Source: Spirochaetota bacterium (lineage in GTDB: Bacteria > Spirochaetota > Spirochaetia > Treponematales > UBA12059). From it: a stretch of DNA of 64,000 bases. The stretch is from contig JAPLSN010000031.1 in the NCBI GenBank assembly GCA_026398615.1, positions 124,001-188,000 of the forward strand. Direction: 5' to 3'. The notes below the pieces were generated by a model. That model ran no database searches, was not told where the DNA came from, and was given only the letters and a program-made list of their open reading frames with translations. Numbering within the stretch: the stretch's first letter is position 1; each line of letters opens with the position of its first letter. The position numbers and the translations under genes were made by a program. Of the stretch, positions 7,105-15,215 are shown one piece after another.

Positions 7105-8790
7105 ATGAAAAAATCGTTCTGGATAGGCATGCTCATCCTCGTCGTGATCATCGGGGCCGCGCTCGCGTGGCGTTTCCTGACCCCGCAGGGGGCGGTCGCC
7201 ACGCCGGGAGCCGTGGGCGCGGTACCCAGCACGGACAAGCTGCCTGCCGCGCGGGTGGAACCGCTCCGCATCGCGGGCATCGGCGGTTACAATCTCTCCA
7301 GCGTGGACCTGGGCGACGGTCCCGTCCCCCTCCTCCGCATACCGCTGGACACCTGGGGCGGCTACGCGGCCCTGTTCGCAGCGAACGGCGGCAGCGCGCC
7401 GAACGGGAGTTCGGTGTTCTACCGCGAGTACAAGTTCGCCGTCGAGCTCGTCCCCGAAGAGAGCGCGCAGGGGCAGATGGACGGCTTCGCGGCCGGCCGG
7501 TACCCGGTGATCTGGTACAGCATGGACGGGCTCCCGATCCTCTACGACGCACTCAAGGGCGACAAGCGCGTCGTTCCGCAGGTGATAGGCATCTTCGACT
7601 GGTCCGTGGGCGGAGACGGCATCGTCGTTCGCGACTTCGTGCGCAAACCGCAGGATCTCAAGGGCAAGACCATCCTCACGAGTTCGCCCGCGCCGTATTC
7701 GTTCTTCCTCCTGTGGTACCTGGCGCAGCTCGACATCAACCCGCTCGAGGTGAAGGTAGTCCACGTCGACGACGGTCCGAAGGCGCTCAAGACCTTCAAG
7801 GACAACGCGGGCATCGCCGCGTGGGTCACCTGGACGCCTTTCATGACCGATGTTGTGGACTCCGCCAGCAAGGACTATATCGCCGGGACGCGGCTCCTTA
7901 TCACCTCGAAGGACGCGAACCAGCTCATCGCGGACGTATTCGTGGCGCGCAACGACTTCGTGCGCGAGAAGCCCGAAATCGCGAAGGGGCTCACGGTGGG
8001 GATCCTGGAGGGCTGGGACATGATCGCCTCCAATCCCGCCCCCGCGTTCGCCGCCATGGCTGCGTTCTACAACCTGTCAGGCGGCGCCTCCGAGGCCAGG
8101 GGCATGCTCGACGAGGTTCATCTCGCGAACTTTCCCGAGTCGAAGATGTTTTTCGATTCGGGCAACCCCATCGGGGCGCACAAGCTTTTCTACCTGAGCC
8201 AGGAATACTACAAGCTCCTGGGCGTGCTCCCGAACGACGCTGGATACGAAGCCGACCGCGTGATCAGCGTGGCCGGAATAGTGCTCGCAGCCAAGTCCGG
8301 GAAGTTCGCCGGTCAGAAGAACACGATACAGGACAGCTTCAACCGCGACGCGGCCCTGGACATCAACGACCTCGAAAACCAGCGCACGGTCCTGGCGAAC
8401 GACGTGAAGCTCTACTTCGAAGCTCAGCGCCTGGATTTCGACGTGAAGTCGGATTCCCCGGAAGTCAGGAGCAACATGCGGCTGCTGGCAAAGGTCGCGG
8501 AGCAGACGAAATTCCTGGGGACGACGATGGTAAAGCTCGTGGGCCACCTCGATACCACGAAGGTGGAGGAGTTCAGGGCGAAGGGCGCCCAGGCTTTCGT
8601 GGAAGCGAGCGCCCAGGCCAAGCTCATTTCCAAGCGCCGAGCCGAATTCGTGAAGCGCGTCCTCGTGGAACAGTTCGGCGTGGAAGCCGAGCGCGTGCTG
8701 ACCGAGGGGCGCGGCTGGGACCAGCCCATCGACGCCATGGATCCATCCGCCAACCGGCGCGTGGAAGTCCAGTTCCTGAGTTTCGAGTGA
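7105..8790 (+). CDS. Substrate-binding protein fused to OmpA domain
   Basis: A 561-residue protein with an N-terminal membrane anchor (about 5-22) and no clear cleavage site. It has a NitT/TauT-like periplasmic binding fold (about 55-390) with strands such as GKTILTSSPAPYSFFLLWYL and motifs KTFKDNAGIAAWVTW and VGILEGWD. The C-terminus is an OmpA/MotB peptidoglycan-binding domain (about 450-561) containing VKLVGHLD, AEFVKRVL and the terminal ANRRVEV. I infer an inner-membrane-anchored sensor or scaffold that binds a small ligand and contacts the wall, not an ABC importer component: no permease or ATPase is near. It leads a three-gene operon with a vWA protein and an XpaC-like protein. Annotated relatives carry the name phosphate ABC substrate-binding/OmpA family. 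Confidence 0.87.
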   Translation: MKKSFWIGMLILVVIIGAALAWRFLTPQGAVATPGAVGAVPSTDKLPAARVEPLRIAGIGGYNLSSVDLGDGPVPLLRIPLDTWGGYAALFAANGGSAPNGSSVFYREYKFAVELVPEESAQGQMDGFAAGRYPVIWYSMDGLPILYDALKGDKRVVPQVIGIFDWSVGGDGIVVRDFVRKPQDLKGKTILTSSPAPYSFFLLWYLAQLDINPLEVKVVHVDDGPKALKTFKDNAGIAAWVTWTPFMTDVVDSASKDYIAGTRLLITSKDANQLIADVFVARNDFVREKPEIAKGLTVGILEGWDMIASNPAPAFAAMAAFYNLSGGASEARGMLDEVHLANFPESKMFFDSGNPIGAHKLFYLSQEYYKLLGVLPNDAGYEADRVISVAGIVLAAKSGKFAGQKNTIQDSFNRDAALDINDLENQRTVLANDVKLYFEAQRLDFDVKSDSPEVRSNMRLLAKVAEQTKFLGTTMVKLVGHLDTTKVEEFRAKGAQAFVEASAQAKLISKRRAEFVKRVLVEQFGVEAERVLTEGRGWDQPIDAMDPSANRRVEVQFLSFE

Positions 8791-8803
8791 AGGACGGCGG
8801 CGC

Positions 8804-9679
8804 ATGAGGAAGAGCCGAGGCGCGGTGCCCCTGCTGGCGCTGGTCATGGTCGGGGCGGCCGCCCTGTTCGCAATCAGGCTCCTGCCCTGGGGGACGGGCT
8901 CGCGGCCATCGCCGGCCGGGGGAAACCTCCCGCAGAGCCCGCCCCGTTCGGCGGAGGACGGCTACGTCCTGGCTTTCGACGAATCGTTCGTCCCGCAACT
9001 CGCCAGCCGGGACGACCTGGGCATCAGCGTCGTGCTCGCCGTCGACGTGTCCGGTTCCATGTCCGGATCGCCGGCGGGCGGCGGAAGTCCGAAATACATG
9101 CAGGCCGCCACCGCCTTTTCGCAGGTCGTGGACGTGCTCGAGCGCCTGGTCCGCGATTCCCCGAAGGACCAGGTCCTCAAGGTCGGCGTCCTCAAGTTCA
9201 ACGCCGAAGCGACGCCCGTCATGCCATTGACCGAACTCGACGCGACGGGGCTGCGAAAGCTCCGCGCTCTCGTGCGCGACCCGGACACCTTCTATCCGGG
9301 CGGAAACACCGCGATCGGCGGCGCGCTCGAGCGGAGCGTCGAATGGCTCGCACAGTCCGGAACCATCCTGCGTTCCGCCATCATCGTCACCGACGGCGAG
9401 AACACGGCGGGAATCAAACCTTCATGGGTGCTCTCCGCGGTCTACGGCAACCGGAACAGCGCTTCCACGGAGGAGTATCCCGTGGTCACGAATTCCACGC
9501 TCGTGAGCTTCATCGGGTTCGATGTCGACGCCGGGAAGTTCACGCCGCTTGAAAAGTACGGAGCGCGCGTCACGGCGGCGGCGGACCAGGCTCAATTGGC
9601 CTCCGTGCTTTCCAATCTCCTCGAGGCGGACATCACGAAGCTCGAAGCGCCGACGCTTGGCGGGGACGCCGCGCCGTGA
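8804..9679 (+). CDS. Membrane-anchored vWA-domain protein
   Basis: A 291-residue protein with an N-terminal TM segment (about 8-28), a Pro-rich linker, then a von Willebrand factor A domain with an intact metal site: DVSGS at 81-85, a Thr loop in GGNTAIGG and an Asp in VTDGENT. Such domains bind protein partners through Mg. It is 13 nt after the SBP-OmpA gene with AAGGACGG upstream and overlaps the next gene by four bases (GTGA), so the three products are probably made together and act in one complex at the inner membrane. The ligand is unknown. Confidence 0.88.
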   Translation: MRKSRGAVPLLALVMVGAAALFAIRLLPWGTGSRPSPAGGNLPQSPPRSAEDGYVLAFDESFVPQLASRDDLGISVVLAVDVSGSMSGSPAGGGSPKYMQAATAFSQVVDVLERLVRDSPKDQVLKVGVLKFNAEATPVMPLTELDATGLRKLRALVRDPDTFYPGGNTAIGGALERSVEWLAQSGTILRSAIIVTDGENTAGIKPSWVLSAVYGNRNSASTEEYPVVTNSTLVSFIGFDVDAGKFTPLEKYGARVTAAADQAQLASVLSNLLEADITKLEAPTLGGDAAP

Positions 9680-10398
9680 GCGGCGAAGGCAAGGGGTCGC
9701 TCAAGGCCATCGCCTCGGCCGGCGGCGCGGGCGGGCTGTTCCTGATCTTCTGGCTGGGGCTCGGCGTGCCGCTGGTCTTCAGCGCGGCGGCCGGGGGCTT
9801 GGGCTACGTCGCCCTCTGGTTCGTGTTCGGCGGCGCGCGCGGCTTGAAGGAAATCCCGGTCGGGTCCTGGGTCGACAAGGAACTGGCGAGGAAGACGGTG
9901 GCGGAGGCCTTCGCCGCCGCGAAGGCGCTGGACGACGCCGCGGCGGGATTCGCCCCCCGCGACGCCTTCATGCCGAGGTTCAGGCGCCTGTCCGAGCTCC
10001 TGCGCGCCATCGGGCGCGACGTGGAATCGGACCCCAAGGACGCCCAGGCGGCATCCGTCTTCGTGAACCTCCAAGGCGGCATCGGGGCGCGCCTGGCCAA
10101 GCTCTGTCTCGCCCTGCAGACGCGGGGCGCGTCGCCGGAACAGGTCGACGAGGCACGCGCCCGCATCTCCACCGCGCTCGACCGGCTGGTGGTAGCTCAC
10201 GAACGCCACCTCGCGCACCTGCAGGAAGACAACCTGGACGAGCTGCGCTCCGAGCTGGAGCTGCTCGAGCAGAGCCTCGGGTTCGAGGAGGAATTCGAGA
10301 ACGAACTCCGCAGGGCGGTCGAGGGATCCAATGACCGCGGCGAAAAGACCGGAAGCCGGAAAACCGGCGGACCCGAAACCACCCGGCGCGGCGCTTGA
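9676..10398 (+). CDS. XpaC-like protein (BCIP-hydrolysis family)
   Basis: A 240-residue protein. It has two close hydrophobic segments near the N-terminus (about 15-33 and 35-52), then a mostly helical cytosolic domain with heptad-like Leu and Glu spacing and a basic, disordered tail. Order and content fit the XpaC family, normally found next to TelA (toxic-anion-resistance) proteins; the true role is unclear and the enzyme-like name is historical. It starts at GTG 9676, overlapping the vWA stop. No TelA gene follows. Assignment is by overall architecture and operon context rather than one diagnostic motif. Confidence 0.6.
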   Translation: MSGEGKGSLKAIASAGGAGGLFLIFWLGLGVPLVFSAAAGGLGYVALWFVFGGARGLKEIPVGSWVDKELARKTVAEAFAAAKALDDAAAGFAPRDAFMPRFRRLSELLRAIGRDVESDPKDAQAASVFVNLQGGIGARLAKLCLALQTRGASPEQVDEARARISTALDRLVVAHERHLAHLQEDNLDELRSELELLEQSLGFEEEFENELRRAVEGSNDRGEKTGSRKTGGPETTRRGA

Positions 10399-10413
10399 CT
10401 CCGGCCCGCATCA

Positions 10414-11181
10414 TTATGGACGATCGGACATCGTGATGCAGGTTCCGTTCCTTTCACCGGCGGCATCATATTGAATTCCGCCCTGGGCAGGCCATCGGGG
10501 TAGAGGGCTGTTTCGCCATTGCCGTTCCAGAGACTGAAAGAATAGTCAAGATCCACATCCTGCCTTGTCCGGACCCATGCCGTGCCGTTGACCGGAAGGA
10601 TGGCGATTCCGCTCCCGGAATCGGTGGAATGGGGGATATCGGTTCTTTCCGTGCCGATCCACCAGCAGGCCCTGTATTCGTATTCAAGCGCGGTGAAACC
10701 GCATGAATAAACGAGCCCGTTGTCGATGACAACCCCGACGGTTCCGGGAAGATCGATCCTCGAACCGTTCTTCCAGTAGCAGGGGAAGTATCCCGATTCG
10801 CCCTTGCAGCAGCCCGCGACGCAGACGGCGCCGTCTTCAAGCGCGATACCCGACGCGATTCCCGCAACCCGGTCGGTTTCCGACAGATCCACCCAGCTGT
10901 TCCCCACCCAACAGCAGGGATGGAATTCCATACCCCTGCAATAATGGCCCGCCACGCACACTACCCCCTTTCCGACCGCTATCGCCCGGGGTATGGCAAG
11001 GTCCGTGCCCTCGGGAACGGGAAGGTCTCCTCTCAAGCCGTCGACCCAGAAGCACGGGAGGCTTCTCCCGGCGCGGATCACAAACAAATAATGCAATTGC
11101 GCAGAAAACCACAAGGTTCTTCGCGAACAAGTTCGCCGAGGAATTGCGAAATAGATTGTTGAAAAGCCACGGTTTTTTCAA
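10414..11181 (-). pseudogene. Frameshifted C-x-W / VAG repeat protein
   Basis: From about 11063 to 10480 the reverse strand encodes at least four repeats of about 45 residues, with units such as PCFWVDGLRGDLP, PCCWVGNSWVDL, PCYWKNGSRIDLP and VCVAG. I recall similar repeats in proteins of Treponema and other spirochaetes. The repeat frame has no start codon with a signal sequence. A signal-like N-terminus starting at TTG 11181 (MKKPWLFNNLF, then VVFCAIALFVC) lies in another frame, so a frameshift near 11080 is needed to join them. At the 3' end the repeat frame runs antisense into the XpaC-like gene; a stop exists only in another frame (10414-10416). I call it a decayed exported or lipoprotein gene. 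Confidence 0.6.
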
Positions 11182-11225
11182 TAATCTGCTGTGGCTTGCA
11201 TGGAGAAACTGCAATACGGAAGCTT

Positions 11226-11443
11226 CGGCCGAGTCCCCTTGCCGAGCTCGGAGCGGCCGGCTTCCGCCTCGAAGCCTGCGATTTCCAGGCAGCCCGGCGG
11301 CACAGGATGCGCTCCGCCTGGCCTGCGTCCGCGCGGCGGGCTGCGCCTTTTTCATAACTGCGGATCGCCGTATACTGAAGGAAACGGCCTTCGGTCCACT
11401 GAGGATCGTCGATCCCGTTTCATTCCTGAATGAAACGGTTGGC
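11226..11443 (+). pseudogene. Remnant of a PIN-domain (VapC-like) toxin gene
   Basis: The plus strand reads LAELGAAGFRLEACDF in one frame, then, after a frameshift near 11296, AQDALRLACVRAAGC, FFITADRRILKET and IVDPVSFLNE. This is the C-terminal half of a PIN ribonuclease: the DALHLA helix, the xTADRRIL strand-loop with a catalytic Asp, and the final hydrophobic strand. The N-terminal half with the first catalytic Asp, a start codon and any antitoxin are absent. The fragment is broken and presumably non-functional. A 9-bp perfect inverted repeat (11417-11436) covers its end. Confidence 0.55.
11417..11436. repeat. Perfect 9-bp inverted repeat
   Basis: GTTTCATTC and GAATGAAAC are separated by CT. 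It lies at the end of the PIN remnant and may be its old terminator or an operator; no U-run follows. Confidence 0.5.
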
Positions 11444-11501
11444 CATGGAGGTCGGGGAAATGCCCAAGCCGTTTCTGCTCCGCGAGGCTGCCGTAGGACG
11501 C

Positions 11502-11560
11502 GGACAGGACTCAGTACCTGTGCTACAGGAGCCTCGAGCCTTGATACAGGAGTCCTGTCC
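11502..11560. repeat. Nested inverted repeat, 11-bp outer arms
   Basis: GGACAGGACTC (11502-11512) pairs perfectly with GAGTCCTGTCC (11550-11560). Inside are two small palindromes, CCTGT-GCT-ACAGG and ACAGG-AGT-CCTGT. The element could form a cruciform or a structured RNA. It sits in a 340-nt stretch (11444-11781) where I see no coding signal, upstream of the FemAB-like gene. Confidence 0.55.
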
Positions 11561-11781
11561 CATTTTGCCGTGCGATGCAGGCGCCCGATGGGACGACTGC
11601 TGAAGCACTGGGTACGGGCGATATGGATCCTGGCAAAGGCTGCGGACCTCAAGAGGCAGCGGTGGCTCGCGTCAGCGAGCGGGGATGCGCCAGGCCACCG
11701 GGCTCGACGGCTGCGCAGCGGCCCGCGACGCAGCTCGGGATCAGCGGCTGAACAGCCCGCGCGAAAAGCGGAGGAAATCCG

Positions 11782-12981
11782 ATGCCGACCCTGGAATTCT
11801 CCTTTGCGCCGCGCATGACGGGCATCGACCGCTCCGAATGGGACGGCCTCGCGTCGCCGTACGCATCGCCCTTCCTGTCCTGGGGCTTTCTCGCCCTCCT
11901 CGAGGAATCGCTTTCCATGACGCCGGAAACCGGCTGGATTCCTTCCCACCTGCTCGTCCACCGCGGCGGATGCCTCGTCGCCGCGGCTCCCTTCTACCTG
12001 CGCTCGCACTCCATGGGCGATTTCGTCTTCGATTTCGGGCTCGCGGAACTGGCCGAACGCCTGGGCGCGCCCTATTATCCGAAGCTGGTCGGCGTCGTGC
12101 CCGCGACGCCCGTCCCGGCGTGGCGGGTGCTCGTCGCGCCCGATGAGGATGAAGGAACCATCGTCGGCGCCGTCCTCGATGCCGTCTCGGCCGCGGCTCG
12201 CCGGGCCGGAGCCGGCGGCGTCCACTTCCTCTGGGTCGATCCCGGTTTCGAAGCCCTGCTCCGCGGGGCGCAGCGCCTGGAATGGAGGCACCAGCGCTAC
12301 CTCTGGCGCGACGAGGCTTTCGGCGACTTCGGCGGCTTCCTCTCGTCCTTTTCGAAGAACATGAGGCGCAACGTCCGGCGCGAGCGGGACGGCGTGCGGG
12401 CTTCCGGGCTCGAAACGCGGATCGTGGGCGCGAGCGATGTCACGGACCTACAGCTCCGGCGCATGGCCGAATTCTACGAAGCCACCAACGACAAGTTCGG
12501 TCCCTGGGGCGCGAAATTCCTCGAACCCGCATTTTTCGCAAGGCTGCCGGAATTCCTGCCTTCCGGCTGGGCGCTCTCCGCGGCGTTCGCTCCCGGCCAA
12601 CCGGATGATCCCGTGGCGGCCGCCTTGCTCTTCGAAGGACGCGACGCGATCTGGGGCCGATACTGGGGCAGCCGCGTCGCCGTTCCGGGACTCCATTTCG
12701 AGCTTTGCTACTACCTCCCTATCGAGTACGCGCTCGCGCGCGCGAGCGCTCGAGGCATCGCGTCGTTTGACCCGGGGATGGGCGGCGAGCACAAGGCCAG
12801 GAGGGGCTTTCGTTCGAGCCTCGTTTCCTCCTTCCACGAAATCTTCGACCGCCGCGTGGCCGCGGCCCTGGCGCGCGCGCTGCCGGAAGCCAACGCGGCG
12901 GAAGCGGCGCATGCGGCGAACCTGGATCGGGATCTGCCCTTCAGGAGGGAAGCTCCGGTTCCTGGCCTTTTGCTGGCCTGA
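11782..12981 (+). CDS. FemAB-like GNAT acyltransferase (COG3146)
   Basis: A 399-residue cytosolic protein of the DUF482/COG3146 family, related to the FemAB and GNAT folds and often annotated as a peptidoglycan-type aminoacyl or N-acyltransferase; the reaction is not established. Family features visible are SPFLSWGFLALLEES near the N-terminus, a basic SKNMRRNVRRER stretch (about 192-203), FYEATNDKFGPWGAKFL and the C-terminal FDPGMGGEHKARRGF. GGAGG lies upstream of the ATG. It is monocistronic and converges on the Fe-ADH gene with only two bases between the stops. Confidence 0.85.
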   Translation: MPTLEFSFAPRMTGIDRSEWDGLASPYASPFLSWGFLALLEESLSMTPETGWIPSHLLVHRGGCLVAAAPFYLRSHSMGDFVFDFGLAELAERLGAPYYPKLVGVVPATPVPAWRVLVAPDEDEGTIVGAVLDAVSAAARRAGAGGVHFLWVDPGFEALLRGAQRLEWRHQRYLWRDEAFGDFGGFLSSFSKNMRRNVRRERDGVRASGLETRIVGASDVTDLQLRRMAEFYEATNDKFGPWGAKFLEPAFFARLPEFLPSGWALSAAFAPGQPDDPVAAALLFEGRDAIWGRYWGSRVAVPGLHFELCYYLPIEYALARASARGIASFDPGMGGEHKARRGFRSSLVSSFHEIFDRRVAAALARALPEANAAEAAHAANLDRDLPFRREAPVPGLLLA

Positions 12982-12983
12982 GT

Positions 12984-14177
12984 CTAGCCTGAAAAGGCCC
13001 GGTCGAGGACGGCGCGGAGCTCGTCGTCGCTGAATGCACGGGGACTGCCCGCCCGCCCCCGGTACGCGATGGCGTCCGCAAGGATGCCGGGCAGTTCCGA
13101 TGCGGGAACGCCGAGCCCGGAAAGCGTCCGCGGGATCCCAAGGCCCGCGCCGAGCTCCCTCACCGAGTTCGACGCGGCGGCCGCGTTGTCGGCGTCGCTT
13201 GCCCCGGGCCGACCGACACCCATCGCGACGGCCAGCCTGGCCATCGGGAACGGCATCGTCTCGGCGATCGCCTCGAGCAACCAGGGCAGGAGGACCGCGT
13301 TCGCAAGGCCGTGGGCGACGCCGCAGCGCGCGCCCACGGGATGGGCGAAGCCGTGCACCATGCCGAGCCCGGTCTGGCTGAACGCGATGCCGGCCACGGT
13401 GCTGGCGTAGGCCATGTCCGCGCGCGCCTCGAGGTCGCCGCCGGAGGCATGAGCCCGCGGGAGGGCTTTCATGATGCGCCATGCCGCTTCCGCGCAGAGC
13501 ACTCCGGTGAGCGGCGTCGCGTTGCGCGACAGGAGCGACTCGGCGGTGTGCGTCAGGGCGTCCATGCCCGTGGCGGCCGTCAAGTCGGCGGGCATGGACG
13601 CGTGGAGCCCGGGGTCCACGATGGCGACGCGCGGGAAGAAGAAATCGCTGGACAGGCCCGATTTCCGCAGGGCTCCGGAGTCCGTGACGACGGCGGCCGA
13701 ACTCACTTCGCTGCCGGAACCGGCGGTCGTCGGTATCGCGATGAGCGGCGGTCCCGGGCGGTCGAAAATTTCGCGCCCGCGGAGGAAGTCGCGGTAACCC
13801 GACCCGGGATGGTTCGCGCCCGGCAGGAGGGAGGCAGCTGCGAAAAGGGAGGCGGCCTTGGCGCAGTCGATGGGGCTGCCGCCGCCGTACGCGACGACGC
13901 CGTCGCATGCCCCGTCGGCGATGGCGCGTGCGGCTTCCTCCACGAGCTCCACCGTCGGATCGCTCGACGCCTTCGGGAACGCGACGACCGCGATCCCTTG
14001 TTCCTCGAGGGACTTCCGGGCTAGGGCCAGCCCGGCCGAGCGTGCCGTGCTCCCGGGGCCGCTCACGAGGAGTACGCGGCGAAGCCCGATGGCCGCGGCC
14101 AACGCCCCGGTTTCGGAGACGCGCCCCGGACCGAAGACGATGCGGGTGGGCGAACGGAACACGAATGACGGCAGCAT
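12984..14177 (-). CDS. Iron-containing alcohol dehydrogenase
   Basis: A 397-residue group III alcohol dehydrogenase that uses NAD(P)H and a divalent metal to interconvert alcohols and aldehydes. It shows the dinucleotide-binding YGGGSPIDCAK motif, IPTTAGSGSEVS, and the metal ligands in GMDALTHTAES and GMVHGFAHPVGA with a final CGVAHG. Full length for the family. The substrate cannot be told from sequence. It is third in the minus-strand operon DUF1846 - hydrolase - ADH, 18 nt after the hydrolase, with AAGGAG upstream of the ATG. Confidence 0.93.
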   Translation of the reverse strand: MLPSFVFRSPTRIVFGPGRVSETGALAAAIGLRRVLLVSGPGSTARSAGLALARKSLEEQGIAVVAFPKASSDPTVELVEEAARAIADGACDGVVAYGGGSPIDCAKAASLFAAASLLPGANHPGSGYRDFLRGREIFDRPGPPLIAIPTTAGSGSEVSSAAVVTDSGALRKSGLSSDFFFPRVAIVDPGLHASMPADLTAATGMDALTHTAESLLSRNATPLTGVLCAEAAWRIMKALPRAHASGGDLEARADMAYASTVAGIAFSQTGLGMVHGFAHPVGARCGVAHGLANAVLLPWLLEAIAETMPFPMARLAVAMGVGRPGASDADNAAAASNSVRELGAGLGIPRTLSGLGVPASELPGILADAIAYRGRAGSPRAFSDDELRAVLDRAFSG

Positions 14178-14195
14178 GGCTTTCTCCTTGGGCGC

Positions 14196-15215
14196 TCAGG
14201 GCTCGGAACGGCGGCGGATGAACGTCCCGGCGCGGCGGATTTCGACCTCGGCGGCGGGGACGAAGCGGCTCAGGGATACGAAACCGTGGATGACGCCGGC
14301 GATGCGGCGGGATTCCACGGCGACTCCGGCGGCGCGCAGGCGGGCGGCGTACACTTCGCCCTCGTCCCTGAGGACGTCGAACGCGGACGTCACCACGAGG
14401 GCTTCCGGGAGGCCGGAGAGATCGGGTTCCAGGAGCGGGGAAGCCCGGGGATCGGTCCACGCGGCCTTGTCCGGAAGGTAGAGTTCCCGGAACCACTCCA
14501 TCTCCGCCCTGGTCAGGAGGTAGCCGGTCGCGAAGCGTTCGTAGCTCGCGGTGCCGAAGTCCGAGAGGTCGGCCACGGGGTAGAAGAGGAGCTGGGCTTT
14601 CGGGAGGGGCAGCCTGAGGTTCCTGGCCTGGATGCAGAGCACCGCGGCCAGGTTGGCACCGGCTGAATCGCCCGAGGCGATGACGCCTCCGGACGGCAGC
14701 CGGCCTTCCTGGATTCCCGCGAGGACCCATTCGTACGCGCTGACGGCGTCCTCGACGGCGGCTGGGAAGGGGGATTCCGGCGCCAGGCGGTACCCGACGG
14801 ACACGATCGCGGCGTCGGATTCGAGGCAGAGGCTCCGCGCGAAGGATTCGCTCGTGCCGATGTTCCCCACCACGAAGCCGCCGCCGTGGAAGAGGATGAC
14901 GACCGAGACCGGGGCGCGGTCGGTCCGGCGGTAGATCCGCAAGGGTATCGGCCCGCCCCTGCCCGGGGCGCTCGCGGATTCCTCGGCGATCGGTCCGCGT
15001 ACGGTCCGTCCGACGATTTCGTTGTCGGATACGCTCTTCGCCCGCCTTGCCGCGGGTTCGAAGGGGACTGGATGGCCGGCGTCCAGGACTGCCGCCGTTT
15101 TCATGAGGAACCCGGTCGGAGGGCTCACCAGGCCGCGTGGCGTGACGCAGAGGAAGGCGAGGATGGCCGCAACGAGGATCGCGGCGCCGCCCAGGAGGAT
15201 CATGGCCGCATTCAT
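14196..15215 (-). CDS. HSL-family (GDXG) esterase/lipase-like hydrolase
   Basis: A 339-residue alpha/beta hydrolase. An N-terminal membrane-spanning or uncleaved signal segment (about 4-25) is followed by the oxyanion-hole motif HGGGFVVG, the nucleophile elbow GDSAGAN, and the acid and His positions in DVLRDEGE and VIHGF. This set defines the hormone-sensitive-lipase-like class that hydrolyses esters. Its ATG overlaps the DUF1846 stop by four bases. Being membrane-anchored, it may act on lipid or envelope esters; that is inference. Confidence 0.9.
   Translation of the reverse strand: MNAAMILLGGAAILVAAILAFLCVTPRGLVSPPTGFLMKTAAVLDAGHPVPFEPAARRAKSVSDNEIVGRTVRGPIAEESASAPGRGGPIPLRIYRRTDRAPVSVVILFHGGGFVVGNIGTSESFARSLCLESDAAIVSVGYRLAPESPFPAAVEDAVSAYEWVLAGIQEGRLPSGGVIASGDSAGANLAAVLCIQARNLRLPLPKAQLLFYPVADLSDFGTASYERFATGYLLTRAEMEWFRELYLPDKAAWTDPRASPLLEPDLSGLPEALVVTSAFDVLRDEGEVYAARLRAAGVAVESRRIAGVIHGFVSLSRFVPAAEVEIRRAGTFIRRRSEP

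Noticed and set aside
11144-11818. Plus-strand ORF of 224 codons
   Set aside because: Only its middle (about 11303-11440) resembles a PIN domain; the rest is non-coding or overlaps the FemAB-like start.
10837-12291. Minus-strand ORF of 484 codons
   Set aside because: Mostly antisense to the FemAB-like gene. Only the signal-like stretch around 11181 is meaningful, and it belongs to the decayed repeat gene.
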